From: Variovorax sp. JS1663
GTDB taxonomy: Bacteria > Pseudomonadota > Gammaproteobacteria > Burkholderiales > Burkholderiaceae_C
Assembly (NCBI RefSeq): GCF_002157355.1
Contig: NZ_LYMK01000041.1
Span: 1-63,311 of the forward strand
Length of the DNA stretch: 63,311 nucleotides
Direction: 5' to 3'
The number at the start of each line of letters is the position of its first letter. Position 1 is the first letter of the stretch. Positions 16,153 through 24,566 of the stretch are shown here, one piece after another. The notes below the pieces were generated by a model. The model was not told the origin of the DNA. It worked only from the letters and a program-made list of their open reading frames with translations, and did not search any database. A program made the position numbers and the translations under genes.

Positions 16153-18816
16153 TCATACCACCACGTTGACCAGCCGGCCCGGCACCACGATCACGCGCTT
16201 GGCGGGCGCACCACCGGCGAACTTGACGAAGTCCTCGCTCGCCAGCGCGATCTTCTCGATCTCCGGCTTGGTGGCGTTGGCCGGCACGCGCAGGGAGCCG
16301 CGCAGCTTGCCGTTGACCTGCAGCATCAACTCGATCTCGTCCTGTTCCAGCGCGACGGCATCGACCTCCGGCCAGGGCGCATCGAGCAGCGGGCCCTGCA
16401 GACGGTCGTAGCCCAGCGCGTGCCACAGCGCATGGGTGATGTGCGGCGTGGCCGGGTAGAGGCAGCGCAGCAGGATGCCGAAGCCCTCGCGCGCGGCCGC
16501 ACGGTCGCCGGGGCTGCCGTCGGACTTGAAGCCCTCCAGCGCGTTCAGCAGCTTCATCGCGCCGGAGACGACGGTGTTGTACTGCATGCGCTGGTAGTCG
16601 TAGTCGACCTGGCGCAGCACGGTGTGCACCTCGCGGCGCAGGGCCTTGGCCTCCTTGCCGAAGGCCGAACGCGGGTCCACCGTATCGAGGTCGATCTGGT
16701 CGCCCTCAGGCACGGCGGCCTCCGCGGTGCCGAGCGCGACGCCATAGTTCCAGACTCGACGCAGGAAGCGGAAGCTGCCTTCCACCGCGGCGTCGTTCCA
16801 CTCCAACGTGGCCTCGGGCGGCGCGGTGAACATGGTGTAGAGGCGTGCGGTGTCGGCGCCGTACTTCTCGATCAGGTCCTGTGGGTCGACGCCGTTGCGC
16901 TCGCTCTTGCCCATCTTGCCGACGCCGCCGTACTCGACCGCCGTACCGTCGGCCAGCGTGCCGCCGCTGATGCGGCCCTGCGCGTCAAGCACCTGTGTGA
17001 CCTCGGAGGGTGGGAAGTACTCCTTGCCGCCCTTCTCGGTACGCCGATAGAAGATGTGGTTGAGCACCATGCCCTGGGTCAGCAGCTTGCTGAAGGGCTC
17101 GTCCGCCTTCACCAGGCCCATGTCGCGCATCACCTTGGTCCAGAAGCGCGCGTACAGCAGGTGCAGGATCGCATGCTCGATGCCGCCGATGTACTGGTCC
17201 ATCGGCATCCAGTAGCGGGCGCCCTCGGCCACCATCGCCTCGTCGTTCGTCGGGTCGCAGTAGCGCATGAAATACCAGGCGCTGTCCACGAAGGTGTCCA
17301 TGGTGTCGGTCTCGCGCCGCGCCGGCTTGCCGCAGACGGGGCAGACCACACCGGCATGGAAGCCTTCGTGCTTGTGCAGCGGGTTGCCCGAGCCGTCGGG
17401 CACGCAGTCGGTGGGCAGCACCACCGGCAGGTCCTTCTCGGGGACCGGCACCGCGCCGTGCTCCTCGCAATGGATGATGGGGATCGGCGTGCCCCAGTAG
17501 CGCTGGCGGCTGATGCCCCAGTCGCGCAGGCGCCAGGTAGTCTGCATCTCGCCCAGGCCCTTCTGGCCAAGCGCGTGGGCCACCGCCTTGACCGCCTCCG
17601 CATACGACATGCCACTGAAGTTGTCGGAGTTGATGGTGACGCCGCGCTGCTTGTCGGCGTACCAGTCCTGCCAGCGGTGGTAGTCGAAATGGGGCTCGTC
17701 GTCGACCAGCACCACCTGGATGATCTCGATGCCGTACTTGTTGGCGAAGGCGAAGTCGCGCTCGTCGTGGGCGGGCACGCCCATCACGGCACCGTCACCG
17801 TAGCCCATCAACACGTAGTTGCCGACCCACACCGGGACCGGCTCCTCGGTGATGGGGTGCTGGACGAACAGGCCGGTGGGCACGCCCCTCTTCTCCTGCG
17901 TCGCGAGCTCGGCCTCGGTCGTGCCGCCGCTCTTGCATTCCTCGATGAATGCGGCGACCTTGGCGTCCTTCCGGGCGGCGTGCGCGGCCAGCGGATGCTC
18001 CGGCGCTACGGCGCAGAAGGTCACGCCCATGATGGTGTCGGCACGCGTCGTGAAGACGTACATGCGGCCGCCCTGGATCAGCTCGCCCTGCGCATCCCGG
18101 ATGTCGTGGGTGAAGGCGAAGCGCACGCCCTCGCTCTTGCCGATCCAGTTCTCCTGCATCAGCTTGACCCGCTCGGGCCAGCCCGGCAGCTTGTGCTGGG
18201 TGTGATCCAGCAATTCCTCGGCGTAATCGCTGATCTTCAGGTAATAGCCCGGGATCTCGCGCCGCTCGACGGTGGCGCCGGTGCGCCAGCCCTTGCCGTC
18301 GATCACCTGCTCGTTGGCCAGCACGGTCTGGTCGACCGGGTCCCAGTTGACCACCTGGGTCTTGCGGTAGGCAATGCCCTTCTCGAGCATCTTGAGGAAC
18401 AGCCACTGGTTCCACTTGTAGTAGCCGGGGTCGCAGGTCGCGATCTCGCGGCTCCAGTCGATCGCCAGGCCCATGGCCTGGAGCTGGCTCTTCATGTAAC
18501 CGATGTTCTCGTAGGTCCACTTGGCCGGCGGCACGCCATTCTTGAGCGCCGCGTTCTCGGCCGGCAGGCCGAAGGCATCCCAGCCCATCGGCATCAGGAC
18601 GTTGTAGCCGCTCATGCGCAGGTAGCGCGTGAGCATGTCGTTGATGGTGTAGTTGCGCACGTGGCCCATGTGCAGCTTGCCGCTGGGGTAGGGCAGCATC
18701 GAGCAGGCGTAGTACTTCTTCTTTTTCGCGTCCTCGGTCACGCGGTAGGCGTCGGCCGCAGTCCAGGCCGCCTGGGCGGCGGACTCGACGTCACTGGGTT
18801 TGTAGCTGGGGTTCAT
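16153..18816 (-). CDS. leuS: Leucyl-tRNA synthetase
   Basis: Charges tRNA-Leu. 887 residues, close to the bacterial norm. The class I HIGH signature appears as HMGH at residues 49-52 (PYPSGKLHMGHVRNY). The editing domain is inserted in the first half. The zinc-binding segment includes GVVCPVCGKPARR (~460), and the KMSKS loop reads KMGKS (~630). The ATG at 18816 fits family N-termini better than the ATG five codons upstream; there is no strong ribosome binding site. First gene of leuS-lptE-holA. Confidence 0.96.
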   Translation of the reverse strand: MNPSYKPSDVESAAQAAWTAADAYRVTEDAKKKKYYACSMLPYPSGKLHMGHVRNYTINDMLTRYLRMSGYNVLMPMGWDAFGLPAENAALKNGVPPAKWTYENIGYMKSQLQAMGLAIDWSREIATCDPGYYKWNQWLFLKMLEKGIAYRKTQVVNWDPVDQTVLANEQVIDGKGWRTGATVERREIPGYYLKISDYAEELLDHTQHKLPGWPERVKLMQENWIGKSEGVRFAFTHDIRDAQGELIQGGRMYVFTTRADTIMGVTFCAVAPEHPLAAHAARKDAKVAAFIEECKSGGTTEAELATQEKRGVPTGLFVQHPITEEPVPVWVGNYVLMGYGDGAVMGVPAHDERDFAFANKYGIEIIQVVLVDDEPHFDYHRWQDWYADKQRGVTINSDNFSGMSYAEAVKAVAHALGQKGLGEMQTTWRLRDWGISRQRYWGTPIPIIHCEEHGAVPVPEKDLPVVLPTDCVPDGSGNPLHKHEGFHAGVVCPVCGKPARRETDTMDTFVDSAWYFMRYCDPTNDEAMVAEGARYWMPMDQYIGGIEHAILHLLYARFWTKVMRDMGLVKADEPFSKLLTQGMVLNHIFYRRTEKGGKEYFPPSEVTQVLDAQGRISGGTLADGTAVEYGGVGKMGKSERNGVDPQDLIEKYGADTARLYTMFTAPPEATLEWNDAAVEGSFRFLRRVWNYGVALGTAEAAVPEGDQIDLDTVDPRSAFGKEAKALRREVHTVLRQVDYDYQRMQYNTVVSGAMKLLNALEGFKSDGSPGDRAAAREGFGILLRCLYPATPHITHALWHALGYDRLQGPLLDAPWPEVDAVALEQDEIELMLQVNGKLRGSLRVPANATKPEIEKIALASEDFVKFAGGAPAKRVIVVPGRLVNVVV

Positions 18817-18945
18817 TGGGCAGGGCAACAAAGGCCCGGCAGCGGGTGGCCGGGAACCGGGGAAAAGCGGATTATCGCGGCTGGGAACGCCGTGCCGCTC
18901 GGCGCGGGCCGGGAAGACACGCCTTGCCTCCTCCGCAGAGAGGAC

Positions 18946-19404
18946 TCAGGGCTTCTTCGGGGGCGCTTCCGTCACGAAGCCGATGCGATGGAGGCCGGCC
19001 TGGTTCGCGACGCCCATGAGCTCGACCACTCGGCCGTAGGGCACGGCCTGGTCGGCGCGCAGCTGGATCTCGGTGTCGGGGCTGTCGGCGGCCGCCTTGC
19101 GCAGCCGCTCGACCAACACCTCGGCGGTGACGGGCTGGTCGTTGAGGAAGACCTCGCCCGCCGCATTCACCGACAGGCTCACGAACTTCGGCGTGTCGGT
19201 GGGCTGGCCGGCCGCCGTGCGCGGCAGGTCGAGCTTGATCGAGCTGGCCATCAAGGGGGCGGTGATGATGAAGATCACCAAGAGCACCAGCATCACGTCG
19301 ACCAGCGGCGTGACGTTGATGTCGGACAGCGGGCGTTGGCCTCCGCCGCCGATCGCGCGCCCGCCGGTGGCGGTGCTGCCGAGCGAGGTGCGACCGAAGG
19401 CCAT
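18946..19404 (-). CDS. exbD: Biopolymer transport protein ExbD/TolR family
   Basis: 152 residues. One N-terminal membrane helix (LVDVMLVLLVIFIITAPLM, about residues 28-46) preceded by LSDINVTP. Its Asp residue, in the VDVML part, is the proton-pathway residue of the family. A periplasmic domain follows (LPRTAAGQPTDTP to the C-terminus). With the ExbB-like protein encoded 13 bases upstream it should form the inner-membrane motor that energises TonB-dependent uptake or the Tol system. No tonB, tolA or pal gene is present here, so which system it serves is undecided. Confidence 0.9.
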   Translation of the reverse strand: MAFGRTSLGSTATGGRAIGGGGQRPLSDINVTPLVDVMLVLLVIFIITAPLMASSIKLDLPRTAAGQPTDTPKFVSLSVNAAGEVFLNDQPVTAEVLVERLRKAAADSPDTEIQLRADQAVPYGRVVELMGVANQAGLHRIGFVTEAPPKKP

Positions 19405-19417
19405 GCGCAGGGGCCTC

Positions 19418-20116
19418 TCAGGCAGGCACGGGCCGCGCGGGCGGCAGCTGCGCCTCGCGTGCCGGCGTTTCGCCCAGGGCACCGAGCAGGTCGTGCGCGA
19501 AGCCTTCCAGCTCGGCCTCGATGCGACCGACCACCCGGCCGAACACGTTGTAGGCCAGCACGGCGGGGATCGCCACCGCCAGGCCGAAGGCGGTCATGAT
19601 CAGCGCCTCACCCACCGGGCCGGCCACCTTGTCGATGGTGAAGCCGCCGGTCTCGCCGGCGATGCCGGTCAGGGCGCCGTAGATGCCCCACACCGTGCCC
19701 AGCAGGCCGACGAAGGGAGCTGTCGCGCCCACGGTGGCAAGCAGGATCTGGCCGGACTGCAGGCGCCGCAGCGCGGCATGGAGGGCGTCGCGCAGCACGC
19801 GCGTCAGGCGCTGCGCCCGGTCGACGGCGCCGCCCAGCGTGGCGGGATCGGGATCGACGGCCAACTGGCGCACTGCGCTCACCGCCGGCCAGACCAGGGC
19901 CGCGCGGTCGAAGCTGCGCAGCTTCTGCTCGGCGTCGCCGAGCGAGGCCGACTGCCAGAACGCGGCGATGCTGCGCGCCACGTCACGCGTGCCGCCGCGC
20001 AGCAGCCAGGCCTTCCAGAGGATGATCACCCAACTCGACACCGACATCAGCAGGAGCAGCGCTGCCACCGAGCGGCTGACGCCATCGCCATGGGTGAGCA
20101 ACTCCAGGACTGTCAT
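19418..20116 (-). CDS. exbB: MotA/TolQ/ExbB proton channel family protein
   Basis: 232 residues with three membrane segments: about residues 18-36, then a pair near 118-140 and 168-190. The conserved core GQILLATVGATAPFVGLLGTVWGIYGAL, with the following glycine-rich helix (VGEALIMTAFGLAVAIPAVLAYN), defines the ExbB/TolQ family. It partners the ExbD-like protein encoded directly downstream. The short C-terminal tail is Pro/Ala-rich. It follows dapB, with a copy of the intergenic repeat in between. Confidence 0.9.
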   Translation of the reverse strand: MTVLELLTHGDGVSRSVAALLLLMSVSSWVIILWKAWLLRGGTRDVARSIAAFWQSASLGDAEQKLRSFDRAALVWPAVSAVRQLAVDPDPATLGGAVDRAQRLTRVLRDALHAALRRLQSGQILLATVGATAPFVGLLGTVWGIYGALTGIAGETGGFTIDKVAGPVGEALIMTAFGLAVAIPAVLAYNVFGRVVGRIEAELEGFAHDLLGALGETPAREAQLPPARPVPA

Positions 20117-20173
20117 TCCGGTGGCCCCATGACGCTGCGCTCCCTCTGGAGCATCGCGGCAAGCGAAGCGATG

Positions 20174-20279
20174 CCCGTTCGGGAAACACCGCGGAACCGG
20201 CTTTGCCGGGCCGCTGGTGTTGCCCCCGGTGAGGGGGTTGGCGTAGCGACACGAAGTGCGCGAAGCCTGGGGGAGAGCG
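20174..20279 (-). repeat. Dispersed intergenic repeat, copy 2
   Basis: About 105 bases between dapB and exbB. On the minus strand it begins right after the dapB stop codon, as copy 1 does after kup. It shares the long blocks CGCGGAACCGGCTTTGCCGG and CCCCCGGTGAGGGGGTTGGCG with copy 1 and a GACGCTCTCCCCCAG end with copy 3. The GC stems and placement at 3' ends fit a transcript-end element. Confidence 0.75.
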
Positions 20280-21110
20280 TCATTTCAGCCCGAGCACGTC
20301 GAACATGTCGAACAGCCCGGCCTGGCGCCCGGCCAGGAAACGCACGGCGCGCAGGCTGCCCTGGGCGTAGGTGGCGCGGCTGGCGGACTTGTGCGTGATC
20401 TCGATGCGCTCGCCGGTCCCGGCGAAGAGCACCGTGTGGTCGCCGACGATGTCGCCGCCGCGGATGGTCGCGAAGCCGATGGTCGACGGGTCACGCTCGC
20501 CGGTGACGCCCTCGCGCGCGTAGACGGCGCAATCCTTCAGGTCGCGGCCCAGCGCCTCGGCGATCACCTCGCCCATCTTGAGCGCGGTGCCCGAGGGCGC
20601 GTCGACCTTGTGGCGGTGGTGCGCCTCGATGACCTCGATGTCATAGCCCGTGGACAGCGCCTTGGCCGCCATCTCCAGCAGCTTGAAGGTGACGTTCACG
20701 CCCACGCTCATGTTGGGCGCCATGACGATCGCGATGTCCTTCGCCGCGGCGGCGATCTCCGCCTTCTGCGCCTCGCTGAAGCCGGTGGTGCCGATCACAG
20801 CCTGCACGCCGAGCTCGCGGCATACCGCCAGGTGCGCCAGCGTCCCCTCGGGGCGGGTGAAGTCGATCAGCACCTGCGCATTCTTCAGGCCTTCGCGCAG
20901 GTCGGCCACGATGGGCACGCCGCTGGCGAAGCCAAGGAAAGCGGCGGCGTCGCTGCCGAGGGCCGGGCTGCCCGCGATGTCGAGGGCACCGGCCAGGCGG
21001 CAGTCCTGCGCCTCGCGCACGGCCTCGATCAGCATGTGGCCCATGCGGCCGGAAGCGCCGGCCACCGCGACGCGGTGGAGCGGAGGAGTGGAGGAGGAAG
21101 AGTCGGTCAC
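20280..21110 (-). CDS. dapB: 4-hydroxy-tetrahydrodipicolinate reductase
   Basis: NAD(P)H-dependent step of the diaminopimelate/lysine pathway. 276 residues. N-terminal Rossmann motif VAVAGASGRMGHM (~14-26). Catalytic region IEAHHRHKVDAPSGTA (~162-177), carrying the His and Lys used in catalysis. GTG at 21110 is the only start that keeps the Rossmann strand and gives family length. Order bamE-dapB, with fur divergent, is typical of Comamonadaceae. The stop is directly followed by repeat copy 2. Confidence 0.94.
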   Translation of the reverse strand: MTDSSSSTPPLHRVAVAGASGRMGHMLIEAVREAQDCRLAGALDIAGSPALGSDAAAFLGFASGVPIVADLREGLKNAQVLIDFTRPEGTLAHLAVCRELGVQAVIGTTGFSEAQKAEIAAAAKDIAIVMAPNMSVGVNVTFKLLEMAAKALSTGYDIEVIEAHHRHKVDAPSGTALKMGEVIAEALGRDLKDCAVYAREGVTGERDPSTIGFATIRGGDIVGDHTVLFAGTGERIEITHKSASRATYAQGSLRAVRFLAGRQAGLFDMFDVLGLK

Positions 21111-21162
21111 GCGGGGGAGCTTTCGGGGGAGGCCGGCCGCGCCGGCCGGCTCGAACAGCACG

Positions 21163-21726
21163 CTAACGGCCGGATTCGAGCGGCGGATAGCTGGGGGGCA
21201 GCGGCGGCAGGGATGCGGAAGCGGTATCGCTCTCGGCGGACTTTTCCTTGTCCTTGGCCGGGTCGAACTTCTTGAGCTGGTCCTCGGTGGCCTCCAGCAC
21301 GGGCACCTTGCCGGCGCGCCCACGGGCGTCGACCGCAGCGACGAACTCCTGCTCGCTGGGCATCGGGTCGCCTTCGAAGCGGTCGAGCACCTCGCCGTTG
21401 AAGAACAGGGTCAGGCGGCGCTGCTGCGCCTCGACGCCCTGGCGCCGGATGGTGAATACATAGTCCCAGCGGTTGGCGTGGAACACGTCGTTGAGCAGCG
21501 AGGTGCCGAGGATTTCGCGCACCTGCTGGCGCGACATGCCGGGCTTGAGCAGCTCGACCTGTTCCTTCGAGACGAAATTGCCCTGCACCACTTCCACCTT
21601 GTAGGGGGTGATGGCGTACAGCGCGCTGCGCGAACGCTCGGTGAAGCTGCTGCAGGCCCCCAGGCTCAGCATCGCGGCGACGGCGCCGACGAGCAGCCAG
21701 AGGCGGCGTTGGGAAATCTCAGGCAT
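21163..21726 (-). CDS. bamE: Outer membrane assembly lipoprotein BamE (SmpA/OmlA family)
   Basis: Lipoprotein of the BAM complex, which inserts beta-barrel proteins in the outer membrane. 187 residues. The signal peptide ends in LGAC, with the lipidated Cys at 25; the family core is VVQGNFVSKEQVELLKPGMS (~46-65) followed by a two-strand region with WDYVFTIR. The C-terminal 40 or so residues are a Lys/Asp/Ser/Pro-rich extension beyond the E. coli length (113 residues). Divergent from fur, 91 bases apart, and followed by dapB. Confidence 0.9.
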   Translation of the reverse strand: MPEISQRRLWLLVGAVAAMLSLGACSSFTERSRSALYAITPYKVEVVQGNFVSKEQVELLKPGMSRQQVREILGTSLLNDVFHANRWDYVFTIRRQGVEAQQRRLTLFFNGEVLDRFEGDPMPSEQEFVAAVDARGRAGKVPVLEATEDQLKKFDPAKDKEKSAESDTASASLPPLPPSYPPLESGR

Positions 21727-21817
21727 GGAAAAGGGCCAGGAGGGCAAGCGATATGATCGAGCCATTGTAGCGGCTGGCCCTTTGTCGGCCCTTTCAGGGA
21801 CGGACGCAGGAAGCATC

Positions 21818-22237
21818 ATGGGCAACATCGACGAACTCAAGAACACCGGCCTCAAGGCCACGCTGCCGCGCCTCAAGATCCTCGAGATCTTCCAGAACGG
21901 CGGCCAGCGCCACATGACGGCGGAAGACGTGTTCCGGGTGCTTCTCAACGAGCATTCGGACATCGGCCTGGCGACCGTCTACCGCGTGCTGACGCAGTTC
22001 GAGCAGGCCGGCATCCTCGAGCGCAGCCACTTCGAGAGCGGCAAGGCGGTCTACGAGCTCAACGAGGGCAAGCACCACGACCACTTGGTGTGCACCGGCT
22101 GCGGCAAGGTCGAGGAGTTCTACGACCCGGAGATCGAGCAGCGCCAGCAGATGGTGTCGAAGGACAAGGGCTGGATCCTGCAGGACCACGCCATGTCCCT
22201 CTATGGTCTGTGTGCCGACTGCGCGAGCAAACGCTAG
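21818..22237 (+). CDS. fur: Ferric uptake regulator Fur
   Basis: Iron-responsive repressor, 139 residues. N-terminal winged helix (LKATLPRLKILEIFQNGGQRHMT; recognition helix near GLATVYRVLTQF) and C-terminal dimer/metal domain with HHDHLVCTGCGKVEEF (~86-101) and GLCADC near the end, the His and Cys metal ligands. RBS AGGAAG precedes the ATG. It is divergent from bamE, an arrangement conserved in beta- and gammaproteobacteria, and its end overlaps hprK tail to tail by 4 bases. Confidence 0.95.
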   Translation: MGNIDELKNTGLKATLPRLKILEIFQNGGQRHMTAEDVFRVLLNEHSDIGLATVYRVLTQFEQAGILERSHFESGKAVYELNEGKHHDHLVCTGCGKVEEFYDPEIEQRQQMVSKDKGWILQDHAMSLYGLCADCASKR

Positions 22238-23193
22238 TCGTCGTCCCTGGCGCCTTCCATCGCCTTGTGGTGGCGGGCCACGAAATCGGCGTAGGTGTCG
22301 ATGCCGCGCAACTGCAGGATCGAGTTGCGCACGGCGGCCTCCACCAGCACCGCGATGTTGCGGCCGGCCACCACCTGGATGATCACCTTGCGCACCGGGA
22401 TGCCCAGCACGTCCTGGGTCAGCGGCGCTGAAGGCATGCGCTCGTAGTCGCGCTCGAAGCTGTCGCGCCGCACCAGGTGCACGATGAGCTTGAGCCGCAT
22501 CTTCCGACGCACGGCCGTCTCACCGAAGATCGCGCGGATGTCCAGCAGGCCGATGCCGCGCACCTCCAGCAGGTTCTGCAGCAGGTCGGGGCAGCGCCCT
22601 TCCAGCGTGGCCTGGTTGATGCGGTAGAGGTCGACCGCGTCGTCGGCCACCAGGCCGTTGCCGCGGGAGATGAGTTCCAGCCCCAGCTCGCTCTTCCCGA
22701 GCCCCGACTCGCCGGTGATCATGACGCCCATGCCCAGGATGTCCATGAATACGCCGTGCATCGAGGTGCGCTCGGCGAAGTGCTTGGACAGGTAGGCGCG
22801 CAGCAGGTCGATCACGAAGGCGGAGGATTCCCGCGTCGCGAACAGGGGCAACTGCGCGCGCTCGCAGATCGACAGCAACTGGTCGGGCGCGGCCTGGCCG
22901 TCGGCCAGCACCAGCATGGGCGGCTCCAGGGTCACGATGCGGGCGATGCGCCGCACGCAGTCCTCGGGCGAGCCGCGCGTCAGGTACGCCACTTCGCGCG
23001 CGCCAAGGATCTGTACGCGGTAGGGATGGATGTAGTTGAGGTAGCCGACCAGATCGGCGGCGGACTGGGCCCGGCTGATGACGCCGGGATCGAACTGCCG
23101 CTCCGAGGCGCCCAGGCCCGCCAGCCACTCCCATCGGAGCGAGCCGCGGAACTCCTCGAACATCGCGTCGGCGCTGATGACGGTCGGCTTCAT
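22234..23193 (-). CDS. hprK: HPr kinase/phosphorylase
   Basis: Phosphorylates and dephosphorylates the serine of HPr-type proteins. 319 residues. N-terminal domain (residues 1-130) of uncertain role, then the kinase domain with P-loop GESGLGKS (about 161-168) and the HprK signature LLEVRGIGLLDIRAIFGE (~204-221). In betaproteobacteria it acts with the nitrogen PTS, not a sugar PTS; ptsN lies immediately upstream, 34 bases away. The rapZ gene that often follows hprK in this class is absent; fur is reached instead. Confidence 0.94.
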   Translation of the reverse strand: MKPTVISADAMFEEFRGSLRWEWLAGLGASERQFDPGVISRAQSAADLVGYLNYIHPYRVQILGAREVAYLTRGSPEDCVRRIARIVTLEPPMLVLADGQAAPDQLLSICERAQLPLFATRESSAFVIDLLRAYLSKHFAERTSMHGVFMDILGMGVMITGESGLGKSELGLELISRGNGLVADDAVDLYRINQATLEGRCPDLLQNLLEVRGIGLLDIRAIFGETAVRRKMRLKLIVHLVRRDSFERDYERMPSAPLTQDVLGIPVRKVIIQVVAGRNIAVLVEAAVRNSILQLRGIDTYADFVARHHKAMEGARDDD

Positions 23194-23227
23194 GCGCCAG
23201 ACGGTCCCGGGCGAATGAGGCGCTGCG

Positions 23228-23695
23228 TCAAGCGACCTGGGCCGATTGCCATCCTGCGATCAGCGCGTGCAGCTGCGCGGCGTCCTTGCTGGACTTGATC
23301 TGCTCGCGCAGGCCGGCATCGCTGAGCAACTCGGCAATCTCGGAGAGTATTTCCAGATGTTTCTGGGTTGCCGCCTCGGGCACCAGAAGGAAGATCAGAA
23401 GCACCACCGGCTGCTCGTCCGGCGCATCGAAGCCGATCGGGTTTTCCAGCTGGAACACGGCGGCCATCGGGGACTTGAGGCCCTTGATCCGCCCGTGCGG
23501 AATGGCGACCCCATGACCCAGCCCGGTGGAGCCGAGGCGCTCGCGGGCGAACAGGCTGTCCGTGATCAGCGCGCGACCCAGGCCGTGCAGATTTTCAAAC
23601 AGCAAGCCGGCTTCTTCGAAAGCTCGTTTCTTGCTCGTGGCATCGACGCTCACGAGGACTTGAGCGGGCGGCAGGATGGACGCGAGTCGATTCAT
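23228..23695 (-). CDS. ptsN: Nitrogen-PTS EIIA component PtsN
   Basis: 155 residues, one EIIA (fructose/mannitol type) domain. The phosphorylated histidine is His67 in LGHGVAIPHGRIKGL. EIIA-Ntr passes on phosphate from the PtsP/PtsO chain and regulates potassium uptake and nitrogen/carbon balance in other proteobacteria. It lies between hpf and hprK on the same strand, but a strong terminator sits between hpf and ptsN, so part of its expression probably starts inside that gap. Confidence 0.94.
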   Translation of the reverse strand: MNRLASILPPAQVLVSVDATSKKRAFEEAGLLFENLHGLGRALITDSLFARERLGSTGLGHGVAIPHGRIKGLKSPMAAVFQLENPIGFDAPDEQPVVLLIFLLVPEAATQKHLEILSEIAELLSDAGLREQIKSSKDAAQLHALIAGWQSAQVA

Positions 23696-23732
23696 GGTGG
23701 AGCGGGGCGGGGGCGATTATGCACCCGCGCCG

Positions 23733-23763
23733 CAAAAAGCAAAGGGCCGCCCGAAGGCGGCCC
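23733..23763 (-). terminator. Rho-independent terminator after hpf
   Basis: Perfect stem GGGCCGCC / GGCGGCCC with a 4-base loop at 23744-23763. On the minus strand it is followed by TTTGCTTTTTGC. It lies 26 bases downstream of the hpf stop and before ptsN, so it should end or attenuate hpf transcripts. Confidence 0.8.
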
Positions 23764-23788
23764 GCAAGAGTGTTTGCCCGAAGTGGCA

Positions 23789-24115
23789 CTACATCACGCG
23801 CTTGGGTGCCGCGTGGACATGGTCCTTGACCAGTTCCTTGTGCCGCTTGACCTGGCGGTCGAGCTTGTCGACGAGCGCGTCGACGGCGGCATAGAGATCA
23901 GCGTGGCTCGACTCGGCGAACATGTCACTGCCCTTGACGTGAATATTGCATTCGGCGCGCTGGCCTTCCTTTTCCTTCTGCTTCTCCACCGTAAGGATCA
24001 CCTTGACATCGACCACCTGGTCGAAATGTCGAGTGATTCGGTCCAGCTTGCTCGTGACGTAGCTGCGAAGCGCGGGGGTGACGTCGAGGTGATGACCGCT
24101 GATCGTCAAATTCAT
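23789..24115 (-). CDS. hpf: Ribosome hibernation-promoting factor, short form
   Basis: 108 residues, a single RaiA/HPF domain (LTISGHHLDVTPALRSYV at the N-terminus, ending in a basic tail with KRHKELVKDHVH). Short-form HPF binds the 30S subunit and promotes inactive 70S/100S ribosomes in stationary phase. RBS AGGAGG is at ideal spacing before the ATG. In most proteobacteria rpoN lies directly upstream; here there is a 451-base gap and then divergent corA. Confidence 0.94.
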   Translation of the reverse strand: MNLTISGHHLDVTPALRSYVTSKLDRITRHFDQVVDVKVILTVEKQKEKEGQRAECNIHVKGSDMFAESSHADLYAAVDALVDKLDRQVKRHKELVKDHVHAAPKRVM

Positions 24116-24566
24116 GAATGACCTCCTGGAATTGACGGTTGGGGAAAAGACCCTGCTTCATGGAGGTGAAGCCTGGCCGGCGAAATCGAAGGGGGTGAGG
24201 GGAGAAGAAAGAGAAGGATGAGAGAGGACTGTCGGTTCACTATGCCCATGCTGTCATCGAATTGCAATCCCTCCGAGCGCAAACCCCAGCGCCCCCGTAG
24301 GGTCAAGCCCTGGCAGCTATCGATTCAGTAGTCCAAAAGGCCGCGCCCTGTGCTCCAGGACCTGCGACGCCACTGGATGCCCATCCATGTTTGCCAGATA
24401 AATGAAAGGGCCCGGTGACATAATCGCGCCTCGCTGCAACCGGAGACTCCAGATGGAAACCGTTCCGCCTCGGCAGCTTTCAACTCCCCGGTGACGCGTT
24501 GTTGGCCAGGGATTTGAAAGCGCCCCGAACCCTCGCCAATCGCCAAAAGCCCCACGGGAGCGAGCC
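24116..24566. other. 451-base intergenic region between hpf and corA
   Basis: Divergent intergenic region with no credible gene on either strand. It contains a candidate minus-strand promoter for hpf (24239-24267). A -10-like CATAAT lies near 24418-24423 facing corA, but I find no -35 at proper spacing. An ATTGCAAT palindrome is at 24261-24268. Nothing else is recognisable; possible uses are a long hpf leader or an unannotated small RNA. Confidence 0.5.
24239..24267 (-). promoter_or_regulatory. Candidate sigma-70 promoter for hpf
   Basis: On the minus strand TTGCAA (-35, 4 of 6 consensus) and CATAGT (-10, 4 of 6) are separated by 17 bases. This would give a leader of about 115 bases before the hpf ATG. 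The match is moderate only. Confidence 0.3.

Noticed and set aside
16114..19599. An open frame of more than 1100 codons antisense to leuS and exbD
   Set aside because: High GC keeps stop codons rare in the opposite frames; the protein is His/Arg/Gly-rich with no motif, while leuS on the other strand is unmistakable.
21727..21817. TATGAT in the bamE-fur gap as a -10 box
   Set aside because: No -35 element at acceptable distance on the proper strand, so I could not assign a promoter.
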